A stretch of DNA of 7,374 nt from Thermodesulfobacteriota bacterium (GTDB lineage: Bacteria > Desulfobacterota_D > UBA1144 > Nemesobacterales > UBA2774): contig JBCCIH010000126.1 of assembly GCA_039028315.1 (NCBI GenBank), forward strand, positions 1 through 7,374, read 5' to 3'. The position numbers were made by a program, and so were the translations under genes. Within the stretch, counting starts at the first letter, position 1. The number at the start of each line of letters is the position of its first letter. The notes under the pieces were generated by a model, which was not told the origin of the DNA, ran no database searches, and was given only the letters and a program-made list of their open reading frames with translations. Shown piece by piece: positions 1-6,828 of this stretch.

Positions 1-446
1 AGCTTGATGAGAACGGTTATGAGAATGTGGCAATAATGTCATATTCCGCAAAGTACGCATCAGCATTTTACGGCCCGTTTAGAGAAGCCGCTGAGTCTCC
101 ACCACAATTTGGTGATAGAAAAAGCTATCAGATGGACCCACCCAACATAAGAGAGGCTTTAAGGGAAATTGAGCTTGATATAGATGAGGGGGCTGACATT
201 GTGATGGTCAAGCCTGCACTGCCCTATCTAGACGTTATCAAGGCCGCCAGAGATGAATTTGATCACCCTGTTGCCGCATATCATGTAAGTGGTGAGTACT
301 CCATGGTTAAAGCCGCTGGGAAGCTTGGATGGATTGATGAGGAGCTTGTAATGATGGAGTCACTTATAAGTATTAAAAGAGCCGGTGCAGATTTAATTCT
401 TACCTATTTTGCAAAAGACGCAGCTAAGCTCTTAGCCAAGAAATAA
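1..446 (+). CDS. hemB: Porphobilinogen synthase (delta-aminolevulinic acid dehydratase), C-terminal part
   Basis: The reading frame is open from base 3 at the left edge to a TAA at 444-446, giving about 147 C-terminal residues of a family usually 320-340 aa long; the N-terminal half lies outside the window. HemB condenses two 5-aminolevulinate molecules to porphobilinogen in the cytoplasm, an early common step to heme, siroheme and the corrin ring. Both active-site lysines are visible: one in SAKYASAFYGPFR (codon 51-53) and the Schiff-base lysine in MVKPALPYLD (codon 210-212). The conserved block QFGDRKSYQMDPPN lies between them, and the REAAES segment matches the region of the allosteric Mg site in Mg-dependent HemB proteins. 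The end of the gene overlaps the converging HAD gene by 15 bp. Identification is firm; the start, promoter and active-site metal type cannot be judged here. Confidence 0.97.
   Translation, partial: LDENGYENVAIMSYSAKYASAFYGPFREAAESPPQFGDRKSYQMDPPNIREALREIELDIDEGADIVMVKPALPYLDVIKAARDEFDHPVAAYHVSGEYSMVKAAGKLGWIDEELVMMESLISIKRAGADLILTYFAKDAAKLLAKK
423..436. other. Inverted repeat spanning the HAD stop codon in the hemB overlap
   Basis: GCTAAG-CT-CTTAGC is a perfect inverted repeat that includes the HAD stop codon (432-434) and lies in the last codons of hemB. Read on the minus strand it is followed by TGCGTCTTTTGC, a poor U-tract, so it could be a weak terminator for the HAD transcript. On the plus strand no U-tract follows. 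The stem is only about 5 bp once a loop is allowed, so this may be chance. Confidence 0.25.
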
Positions 447-1139
447 TCTAACTTCATTAAGATTTTTTATCTTATGCTGATCACCGATAGATTCGTAGTC
501 ATTTTCCCTATCTAAAACCAGCGCACGTATTCCCAGAGATCTTGCGCCATGAAAATCATTGTAGATATGATCCCCTATATGAATGCACTCTTTAGGTTCA
601 GATCCAATATCTTTTAATGCGATATGAAATATATTTGGATCCGGTTTTGCATGACCTGCCTCGCTTGAGATTACAAAACTGTCAAAGTACTCTGTAATTC
701 CAAGATTGTTCATAACGTCATATACACGTGAGTCAAAATTTGAGATAATTCCTAGCTTATACTTTTTGTCTTTTAGTTCTGAAAGTACTTCTTTAGTCTC
801 AGGGAAAATTTCCCAAGCCTCACTTCTAAAAACCTCAAATAGCTCGTCGAAATGTGTGTCAAACCCTTCGAACATTCCAACTTCATTGTAGACAGTTTCT
901 ACAATATCCCTCCAATACTGTTTCTCAAGTACGGCCCTATCCTCCGGGCTTACGTTGCCAAATGCAAGCGGAGGAGCCGTAGAAAAAGCTTTAGAAAAGG
1001 CTTTCCTGAGCTCCTTTGGATCAGGGTCAGCGCCATGCTTCTTAGCTACTGAAGCATAAGTGTTCCCAAGTCCCTTTTCTATATAAAATAATGTATCTGC
1101 AGCGTCAAAGAATACTGTATTGATATCTTGGTTCTTCAT
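432..1139 (-). CDS. HAD-superfamily hydrolase, REG-2/HDHD3-like (subfamily IA)
   Basis: This encodes a 235-aa cytoplasmic HAD-fold protein of unknown substrate. Motif I is FFDAADTLF with nucleophile Asp12; motif II is GIISNFD (Ser133); the motif III lysine is Lys165 in HAKPDP; motif IV is GDHIYND (Asp190, Asn194, Asp195). Residues of about 18-110 between motifs I and II are the size of a C1 helical cap. The motif I pattern and cap size fit the REG-2/HDHD3-like group, whose members are mostly of unknown function. The residue two after the nucleophile is Ala14 rather than the usual Asp acid/base. I chose ATG at 1139 because AAAGGTGA (core 1144-1149 read on this strand) sits 4-5 bases upstream; a TTG at 1163 would add eight residues and put the ribosome site inside the gene. 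It diverges from the receiver-like gene and overlaps hemB at its 3' end. Family assignment is firm, function is not. Confidence 0.9.
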   Translation of the reverse strand: MKNQDINTVFFDAADTLFYIEKGLGNTYASVAKKHGADPDPKELRKAFSKAFSTAPPLAFGNVSPEDRAVLEKQYWRDIVETVYNEVGMFEGFDTHFDELFEVFRSEAWEIFPETKEVLSELKDKKYKLGIISNFDSRVYDVMNNLGITEYFDSFVISSEAGHAKPDPNIFHIALKDIGSEPKECIHIGDHIYNDFHGARSLGIRALVLDRENDYESIGDQHKIKNLNEVRLFLG

Positions 1140-1152
1140 AATTTCACCTTTG

Positions 1153-1180
1153 TTGTAGTCCAATTCTTTTCATATAGAAT
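1153..1180 (+). promoter_or_regulatory. Possible sigma70-type promoter for the receiver-like gene
   Basis: TTGTAG (1153-1158), a 16-base spacer and TAGAAT (1175-1180) approximate -35 and -10 boxes. An overlapping alternative is TTGTTG (1150-1155), 17 bases, TATAGA (1173-1178). Transcription would begin near 1185-1187, leaving only about 15 leader bases that still carry the GAGGA ribosome site. It shares the 62-bp divergent region with the HAD gene. Confidence 0.3.
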
Positions 1181-1191
1181 TATTAGAGAGG

Positions 1192-1197
1192 ATTATA
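1192..1197 (-). promoter_or_regulatory. Possible -10 element for the HAD gene
   Basis: Read on the minus strand this is a perfect TATAAT, which would place the transcription start near 1185 and give a leader of roughly 46 bases before the ATG at 1139. No good -35 hexamer is found 16-18 bases upstream (that stretch lies in the start of the receiver-like gene), so the call rests on the -10 alone in an AT-rich region. Confidence 0.3.
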
Positions 1198-1201
1198 TTA
1201 A

Positions 1202-1576
1202 ATGAGCAATTCCGAGCAGACAAGTGTAATAGCAGTTTTAGACGATATGTTCTTTGCTTCTAAAATTAAAGAGGCCGCCAAGCAATTGGCTCTGGGCATA
1301 AAGGTTGTGAAGAATGTTGAAGCCCTAAATGCATCTGCTATGACATCAATCCCAAAATTAATAATTGTTGATTTGAACTCTAATAAAATAGATCCGATAA
1401 GTTTGATAACAGATGTTAAATCTAATTCTAAATTGCATAATGTAACAACCTTAGGGTATCTGCCTCATGTAGAGAAAGAGCTTGGGCAAAGAGCTATAGA
1501 AGCGGGATACGACATAGTTATGCCGCGCTCAAGATTCGTAAGAGAGCTAGGTCAGATCCTAGTAAAATATGCGTAG
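1202..1576 (+). CDS. Stand-alone degenerate receiver (pseudo-receiver) domain protein
   Basis: This encodes a 124-aa soluble protein the size of a single CheY-like receiver, with no output domain. VIAVLDD near the N-terminus gives the acidic pair Asp14/Asp15, and LIIVDLN places Asp57 at the usual phospho-acceptor position. The later signature is degenerate: the beta4 segment TTLGYLPHV lacks the expected Thr/Ser switch position, and the beta5 Lys-Pro is replaced by MPRSRF (107-112), so ordinary phosphotransfer chemistry is doubtful. From memory, small receiver-like proteins with a 'G-[FY]-x-[SP]-H-V ... RSxF' pattern recur in several bacterial groups without a known role. A ribosome site AGAGAGGA (1185-1192) lies nine bases before the ATG. 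No histidine kinase or response-regulator partner is nearby. It ends 3 bp from the stop codon of the converging metH gene. The fold is likely; the function is unknown. Confidence 0.82.
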   Translation: MSNSEQTSVIAVLDDMFFASKIKEAAKQLALGIKVVKNVEALNASAMTSIPKLIIVDLNSNKIDPISLITDVKSNSKLHNVTTLGYLPHVEKELGQRAIEAGYDIVMPRSRFVRELGQILVKYA

Positions 1577-1579
1577 TAA

Positions 1580-4500
1580 TTAAACTGCTTTTTTGTTTCT
1601 AGTAGAATCATATCCCAAGTTTGGTCTTAGCCACTTTTCTGCCTCTGATGTCTCAATACTTTTACGAGCGGCATATTCATGGACTTGGTCTTTATCAATC
1701 TGACCGACATGAAAATATTTTGAATCCGGATGGCTGAAATAAAGCCCGGCAACCGAGCTAGGCGGATAAATAGCAAAATTTTCTGTAAGACTAACGCCTA
1801 TTTTTTTCTCAACATCCAAAAGCTGCCAGAGTGTTTGTTTCTCTGTATGGTCCGGGCATGCAGGATAGCCGGGGGCTGGTCTTATTCCTCTGTACTTTTC
1901 TTTTATAAGATCCTCTGGAGATAAATCCTCTTCTTCTCCATAACCCCATATGTCACGTGCCCTTTTATGCATCATCTCTGCTAAAGCCTCGGCGATTCTA
2001 TCTCCGAGCGCTTGGACCATTATTGCAGAATAGTCATCGTTGTTTTCTTTAAAACTATCTGAAAAAGTTTCAACTTCTTCACCTGTGGTAACTACGAATC
2101 CTCCGATAAAATCCTCTTTTTTAGATTCTAGCGGAGCAACAAAGTCGGACAATGCCAGATAAGTTTCCTCCGGACCCCTATCTTTTTGTTGACGAAGCGT
2201 ATACAGCTTTGCAATTACTTCTTTTCTTTTATCGTCTGAGTAAACCTCTATATCGTCACCAGATGAGTTTGCCGGCCATATACCAAAAACAGCTCTTGGT
2301 CTGAATCTGCTTTCTCTTACTATTTGATCAAGCAGTTTATTCGCATCTTCAAATATGGACTTGGCTTGTTTGCCGTATTTTTTATGTTCCAGGATATTTG
2401 GATATACTCCCTTTAGTTCCCATACCCAAAATAGGGGTGACCAGTCAATAAAAGGAATTATCTCTTCGACTCCAAATTCCATAACCTGGGTGCCAAGTTT
2501 TGAAGGAATATCAATCCTTACATCGTTCCAGTCTGTGTTGAGTCCTTTAGTGCGAGCCTGTTCTATAGGGAGATAGTTGGTCTTTTGCTGGGCAGAGGAG
2601 TGAAGTCTACGAAGCTCTTCATGTTTTTCCGCTAGATCGTTTGCAACTTTGTCATACTTATTAGGGTTGAGCAGGTCATTGCAGACATTTACAACAAGTG
2701 AGGCGTCCTGTACATGGCTTACAACTCCTGAGTACTCCGGCGCAATTTTAATAGCGGTATGGGCCTTGCTTGTGGTTGCCCCGCCTATAAGAAGCGGTGT
2801 TTTAAAGCCCTGACGTTCCATCTCAGAAGCGTTGTAGATCATCTCGTCCAGTGAAGGCGTAATAAGCCCGCTCAGGCCAATTATATTCGCATCCATATCC
2901 TTTGCCGTTTTTAATATGTTATCGCAGGCTACCATCACACCAAGATCTATTACTTCATAGTTGTTACAGCCCAAAACCACAGAGACTATGTTCTTTCCTA
3001 TATCGTGAACATCACCTTTAACCGTAGCGATGACAAATTTCCCTTTGGCATGCGCAGCACCTGATTTTGCCTTTTCTTCTTCCATATAAGGCTCAAGGTA
3101 TGCTACAGCTTTTTTCATTACCCTGGCGCTCTTTACAACCTGTGGCAAAAACATCTTACCTTCGCCAAATAGATCTCCAACTATTTTCATACCGTCCATT
3201 AATGGGCCTTCAATTACATCAAGTGGCCTATCATGTTTTTGCCTTGCTTCCTCTGTGTCTTCATCTATATAGTCCACTATACCTTTAACTAGTGCATGTG
3301 AGAGCCTTTCTTCAACGCTTGCCTCACGCCATTTCTCTGTGTCTTTCTCTTTTGTTTTTTCAGTCCCCTTTACCTGCTCGGCATATTCGATAAGAATCTC
3401 AGTTGCATCTGGATTTCTATTAAGAAGGACATCTTCAACTTTAGTAAGCAGCTCAGGATCAATGTTTTCATATACTTCAAGCATACCGGCGTTAACAATT
3501 GCCATATCGAGACCCGCTTTTATAGCATGGTACAAGAATGCACTGTGCATTGCCTCTCTAACTACATTATTACCCCTGAAAGAGAATGAAATATTACTTA
3601 TTCCGCCGCTGGTTTTAGCCCCGGGGCATACTTTTTTTATCTCTCTAACTGCCTCTATAAAATCTACTGCATAATTGTTGTGCTCCTCGATTCCGGTGGC
3701 GACAGTAAGTACATTTGGATCAAAAATTATATCTTGAGGGTCCATACCGACTTTTTCTGTGAGAAGTTTATATGCTCTTTCACAAATTCTGATCTTATCT
3801 TCTTTGGTTGCGGCCTGCCCTTTTTCATCAAATGCCATCACCACAGCAGCGGCGCCGTATCGCATTACAATTTCCGCCTGCTCGAGGAATTTTTTCTCTC
3901 CTTCTTTTAGGCTTATAGAGTTCACGATTCCCTTGCCTTGAATACACTTAAGCCCTTCTTCAATTACGGAGAACTTCGAGCTATCTATCATGATGGGCAC
4001 TCTGGAAATGTCCGGCTCAGATGCTACTAGGTTTAAAAACCTTCTCATGCACGCCTCGCCGTCTAATAGCGCTTCATCAAAGTTTATGTCAATAATATTT
4101 GCTCCGTTTTCAACCTGCTGCTTTGCAACACTAAGAGCCGAGTCAAAATCGTCTTCTTTAATAAGTCTCGCAAATCTTGGCGAGCCGGTAACGTTTGTTC
4201 TCTCTCCTACCATAATAAATGGAGACTCCTCACCAATGTTAAGAGCCTCGAGACCACTTAGCCTTGTAGCAGGCTCTATTTTTGGAATAGCTCTAGGGGA
4301 AATGTCATTAACTTTATACACAAGTGCCCTTATATGATCAGGTGTGGTTCCGCAGCATCCGCCGACAACATTGATAAATCCGCTCTGAGCAAATTCTTCT
4401 AAAAACCCTGAAGTGTCATCAGGTGTTTCGTCATAACCGGTATCACTTAGAGGATTAGGAAGCCCAGCGTTTGGATAACAGCTTATGTAGAAGTCAGCTA

Positions 4501-5302
4501 CCTTAGAAAGCTCTTCAATATAAGGCCTCATTTCCTCTGCCCCAAGGGCGCAGTTAATCCCTACGCTTATAGATTTAGCATGTCTTATAGAGTTCCAAAA
4601 AGCTTCAATTGTCTGGCCGGATAGTGTTCTTCCCGATGCATCAGTAATTGTTACAGAAAGCATTAGCGGGATTTTTTCATGGTGCTCGTTCAAAAAATTA
4701 TTGATACCGAAAATTGCTGCTTTAAGATTGAGCGTGTCAAAAGTAGTCTCGGCAAAAAGTATATCTACACCGCCTTCGACTAGTGCTTTTGTCTGCTCGT
4801 AATATGCATGCACTAACTCATCAAAAGTAACACCTCTATAGGCTGGGTCATTTACATCCGGTGAGATAGAGGCGGTCTTGTTTGCCGGGCCTAGAGCGCC
4901 TGCGACAAAGCAGGTTCTTTGAGGGTTTTCTGCCATAAACTCATCAACTGCTGCCCTTCCCACTTTTGCGGCAGCATGGTTTATTTCAGGAATTATATCA
5001 TCAAGATCATAGTCTGATTGTGAGAGTCTATTGGCATTGAACGTGTTTGTCTCAATAATATCTGCGCCTGCTTCTAAATACTGTGTGTGAATATCTGTAA
5101 TAATTTCGGGCCGTGTTATGCATAGAAGGTCGTTATTGCCCTTAAGATCGATATGGTGATCTGCAAAGCGCTCGCCTTTGAAATCCTCTTCTTCCAATTT
5201 ATGGCGCTGTATCATAGTACCCATAGCCCCATCTAAGAAGAGAATTCTCTCTTTTAGAAGCTTGGATAATAAATCATATGATTTTGACAGTTTTTTTGTC
5301 AT
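1580..5302 (-). CDS. metH: Cobalamin-dependent methionine synthase, full length
   Basis: This encodes a 1240-aa cytoplasmic enzyme (E. coli MetH has 1227) that transfers the methyl group of 5-methyltetrahydrofolate through cobalamin to homocysteine. All four modules are present. The homocysteine/zinc domain (about 15-335) has zinc ligands Cys251, Cys316 and Cys317. The pterin-binding domain (about 360-645) starts FIMVGERTNVTGS. The B12 cap and B12-binding region (about 665-885) has GDVHDIGKN with cobalt ligand His766 plus Asp764 and Ser817 in SGLITPS. The AdoMet reactivation domain (about 935-1230) has RPAPGYPACPDHTEK (1141-1155) and YFSHPDSKYF. The reactivation domain implies repair by AdoMet and a reduced flavodoxin-like partner. 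The ATG at 5302 follows an in-frame TAA only ten bases upstream, so the start cannot lie earlier, although no good Shine-Dalgarno is seen. It lies 55 bp downstream of the gloB-like gene and may be co-transcribed with it. Confidence 0.98.
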   Translation of the reverse strand: MTKKLSKSYDLLSKLLKERILFLDGAMGTMIQRHKLEEEDFKGERFADHHIDLKGNNDLLCITRPEIITDIHTQYLEAGADIIETNTFNANRLSQSDYDLDDIIPEINHAAAKVGRAAVDEFMAENPQRTCFVAGALGPANKTASISPDVNDPAYRGVTFDELVHAYYEQTKALVEGGVDILFAETTFDTLNLKAAIFGINNFLNEHHEKIPLMLSVTITDASGRTLSGQTIEAFWNSIRHAKSISVGINCALGAEEMRPYIEELSKVADFYISCYPNAGLPNPLSDTGYDETPDDTSGFLEEFAQSGFINVVGGCCGTTPDHIRALVYKVNDISPRAIPKIEPATRLSGLEALNIGEESPFIMVGERTNVTGSPRFARLIKEDDFDSALSVAKQQVENGANIIDINFDEALLDGEACMRRFLNLVASEPDISRVPIMIDSSKFSVIEEGLKCIQGKGIVNSISLKEGEKKFLEQAEIVMRYGAAAVVMAFDEKGQAATKEDKIRICERAYKLLTEKVGMDPQDIIFDPNVLTVATGIEEHNNYAVDFIEAVREIKKVCPGAKTSGGISNISFSFRGNNVVREAMHSAFLYHAIKAGLDMAIVNAGMLEVYENIDPELLTKVEDVLLNRNPDATEILIEYAEQVKGTEKTKEKDTEKWREASVEERLSHALVKGIVDYIDEDTEEARQKHDRPLDVIEGPLMDGMKIVGDLFGEGKMFLPQVVKSARVMKKAVAYLEPYMEEEKAKSGAAHAKGKFVIATVKGDVHDIGKNIVSVVLGCNNYEVIDLGVMVACDNILKTAKDMDANIIGLSGLITPSLDEMIYNASEMERQGFKTPLLIGGATTSKAHTAIKIAPEYSGVVSHVQDASLVVNVCNDLLNPNKYDKVANDLAEKHEELRRLHSSAQQKTNYLPIEQARTKGLNTDWNDVRIDIPSKLGTQVMEFGVEEIIPFIDWSPLFWVWELKGVYPNILEHKKYGKQAKSIFEDANKLLDQIVRESRFRPRAVFGIWPANSSGDDIEVYSDDKRKEVIAKLYTLRQQKDRGPEETYLALSDFVAPLESKKEDFIGGFVVTTGEEVETFSDSFKENNDDYSAIMVQALGDRIAEALAEMMHKRARDIWGYGEEEDLSPEDLIKEKYRGIRPAPGYPACPDHTEKQTLWQLLDVEKKIGVSLTENFAIYPPSSVAGLYFSHPDSKYFHVGQIDKDQVHEYAARKSIETSEAEKWLRPNLGYDSTRNKKAV

Positions 5303-5357
5303 TGCATTATTTTACCAGACTAAAGATTTATAATTTGAATGTTTTAGGTTTTAGAGC

Positions 5358-6173
5358 TTATGATGTCCAATCGTTTCTAAGGGTTCTGAGTTCAACGAAA
5401 ACAGACGCAGGGTCAGTTTTTAGATCAGGGTTTCTTTTCTTTAGCTCATCTACAATTACAGGATCGTCAAAGCGCATAAATGGGTTATATGTTTTTTCTT
5501 CTCCCAAAGTTGAAGGTGGTATCGAACTGTTTTTAGAGACTGCATCTTGTATCTCTGATAGTTTAGCTTTTACAGCTTGATTCTCAGGATCTAGGTCTAG
5601 AGCGAATTTTAGATTAGCCTCAGCATACTCGTGGCCTACAAACATTCTGTAATCATCAGTAAGCTCTCTTATTCTGGAAAGGCTCTTATAAAGGTCCTCA
5701 ACGACTCCTCTATGAGCCGTATTTCCGCACCCTGATTGAAATACTGTATCTCCTACAAAGATATTATTGCCAACAATGAGCGATATGTGCTCTGGGCAAT
5801 GGCCTGGAGTATGAATTACCTTTATTTCTATATCCCCGACTTTGATAACATCACCTTCATCCACAGTTTCATATCTTGTCCCAATACGCTCAACTCCTAA
5901 GGGATGAACCAGTGCTTTTGAAATTAATGACAGGCTTACCTTTAGAATAGGATCATTTCCGCTTATGTGGTCTGGATGGCAGTGTGTGTTGATAACATAT
6001 TTAACCATAAGCCCATTGTCTCTAATAAAGTTTAAAAGAATTATAGGATCTATAGGATCAATTACTGCACATTCTTTAGTGTTATGGCACCATATGATGT
6101 AGTTATAGTTGCTGTCGCTGTCATCAATCAACACTCTTGCTATAGAGAATCCGTCATCACTATAGATATCCAT
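5358..6173 (-). CDS. Metallo-beta-lactamase-fold hydrolase, glyoxalase II (hydroxyacylglutathione hydrolase)-like
   Basis: This encodes a 271-aa protein like GloB, which hydrolyses S-lactoylglutathione to lactate and glutathione in methylglyoxal detoxification. The binuclear metal site is complete: THCHPDH (His64, His66, Asp68, His69), His125 in TPGHCPEH, Asp142 in GDTVF and His181 in GHEY. The C-terminal HAGH-type tail is also present: ANLKFALDLDPEN, IPPSTLGEEKTYNPFMR and LRTLRNDW. However, CGNTAHRG (149-156) stands where classical GloB has CGK-[FL]-[YF]-EG, and the terminal Lys of the human enzyme's glutathione site is not matched, so another acyl-thiol may be the substrate. The ATG at 6173 is preceded by AGGAG (6181-6185 on this strand) at seven bases. 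It is divergent from the lipoprotein gene and upstream of metH. The family call is strong; gloB as the exact function is probable rather than certain. Confidence 0.9.
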   Translation of the reverse strand: MDIYSDDGFSIARVLIDDSDSNYNYIIWCHNTKECAVIDPIDPIILLNFIRDNGLMVKYVINTHCHPDHISGNDPILKVSLSLISKALVHPLGVERIGTRYETVDEGDVIKVGDIEIKVIHTPGHCPEHISLIVGNNIFVGDTVFQSGCGNTAHRGVVEDLYKSLSRIRELTDDYRMFVGHEYAEANLKFALDLDPENQAVKAKLSEIQDAVSKNSSIPPSTLGEEKTYNPFMRFDDPVIVDELKKRNPDLKTDPASVFVELRTLRNDWTS

Positions 6174-6253
6174 TTGTTATCTCCTGAGTTAGCATATTGA
6201 ATAAGGATAGTTAGTATGCCATAAAATATTAAAATTATTCACTCTTTGCAGGT

Positions 6254-6281
6254 AAAATATATACCTATGCCAAATAATCAA
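6254..6281 (-). promoter_or_regulatory. Possible promoter for the gloB-like gene
   Basis: Read on the minus strand, TTGATT (6276-6281) and TATTTT (6254-6259) are separated by 16 bases, a weak sigma70-like arrangement. The leader would be about 75 bases to the ATG at 6173. The region is AT-rich, so other placements are possible. Confidence 0.22.
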
Positions 6282-6299
6282 GGGGTTACCTATAAGACT

Positions 6300-6740
6300 A
6301 TGAGCGTGAAGAATATTTTAATTATTTTGCCTATACTGATCGTATTTGCATTAGTTGGCTGCAACAAAGAGCCAGAGTACATACCAGGCCAGGGAATTCA
6401 GGGGATTAGAGAGCCGATCTTTAGAATATTATTATCCCCAGTTGCGTATGATGGGGCAATTGTTGTTGTTGAGGGTGTTGTGAGGGACTATGAACAAGCT
6501 TCGTCTGAAGATGGTAGTGATAATGAAGCTACGTTTAAACTCTTTGATTCCAAGGGGAATTACATTAACATTGTCATGCCCGGAGAGTGGGAGATAGTTG
6601 ACAATGATTATCTAATAGTTGGCGGTATTTATAGAAATAATACAAATATTATAGATGCTCAGCAGTTTGAAAAAGTAGAATTTAAAGAATTGGAAGACAA
6701 AGACATAGAGAAGGAAATTGAAAAGAGGGACGATTGGTAA
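6300..6740 (+). CDS. Small lipoprotein, possible OB-fold domain, function unknown
   Basis: The N-terminus MSVKNILIILPILIVFALVGC is a classic type II signal peptide: Lys4, a hydrophobic stretch at 5-19 and lipobox LVGC with the acylated Cys21. The mature protein begins CNKEP; with no Asp at +2, the outer membrane is the expected location in a Lol-type system. Residues about 50-128 are rich in alternating beta-type segments (AIVVVEGVVRDYE, ATFKLFDSKGNYINIVMPG, DYLIVGGIYRNNTNIIDAQQF), which resemble an OB-like barrel of the kind found in small export-linked domains. The tail from 129 is highly charged (EDKDIEKEIEKRDDW). ATG 6300 is chosen because it gives a normal 20-residue signal; upstream starts at ATG 6267 or TTG 6246 would give an unusually long n-region. 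None of these has a good ribosome site. I do not recognise the family; the OB-fold is inferred from the pattern. Confidence 0.78.
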   Translation: MSVKNILIILPILIVFALVGCNKEPEYIPGQGIQGIREPIFRILLSPVAYDGAIVVVEGVVRDYEQASSEDGSDNEATFKLFDSKGNYINIVMPGEWEIVDNDYLIVGGIYRNNTNIIDAQQFEKVEFKELEDKDIEKEIEKRDDW

Positions 6741-6761
6741 ACCCAATAAAATATAGGGTTT
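6739..6761 (+). other. Small hairpin at the end of the lipoprotein gene
   Basis: AAACCC (6739-6744) pairs with GGGTTT (6756-6761). Inside, after one A-A mismatch, ATA/TAT can add three pairs around an AAA loop. It begins at the stop codon of the lipoprotein gene. No run of T follows (TTTGAACTTTGA is disrupted downstream), so it is at best a weak intrinsic terminator. Confidence 0.25.
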
Positions 6762-6766
6762 GAACT

Positions 6767-6795
6767 TTGACAAGACACTATATTGAGGGTATTTT
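6767..6795 (+). promoter_or_regulatory. Sigma70-type promoter for thrC
   Basis: A perfect TTGACA (6767-6772), a 17-base spacer and TATTTT (6790-6795) form the best promoter in the window. Transcription should begin near 6802, giving a leader of about 27 bases before the thrC ATG at 6829. Its presence indicates that thrC is expressed independently of the lipoprotein gene. The leader is too short for a threonine attenuator. Confidence 0.6.
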
Positions 6796-6828
6796 CTAAA
6801 GTTTATTTATTATTTTAACGAGGACTAT

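Noticed and set aside
458..474. TAAGAT-TTTTT-ATCTTA inverted repeat just after hemB, as a possible hemB terminator.
   Set aside because: The stem is AT-rich, no U-tract follows it on the plus strand, and the bases are explained as HAD coding sequence.
706..1052. Two plus-strand open frames of about 60-66 codons inside the HAD gene.
   Set aside because: They lie opposite a gene with all four HAD motifs, and their predicted proteins have low-complexity, non-protein-like composition.
432..1163. Longer HAD protein starting at TTG 1163.
   Set aside because: The strong AGGTGA site sits within those extra codons, directly before ATG 1139, and the conserved fold begins after that ATG.
3067..4337. 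Several plus-strand open frames of 60-115 codons opposite metH (for example 3339-3674 and 3990-4337).
   Set aside because: They are antisense shadows of the conserved metH coding sequence, with no ribosome sites or recognisable domains.
5303..5357. Cobalamin or SAM riboswitch in front of metH.
   Set aside because: The 55-base gap is too short for either aptamer and no B12-box-like or S-box-like sequence is visible there.
5278..5580. A plus-strand 100-codon open frame crossing the metH start and the end of the gloB-like gene.
   Set aside because: It overlaps two well-supported genes on the other strand and shows no domain or start signal.
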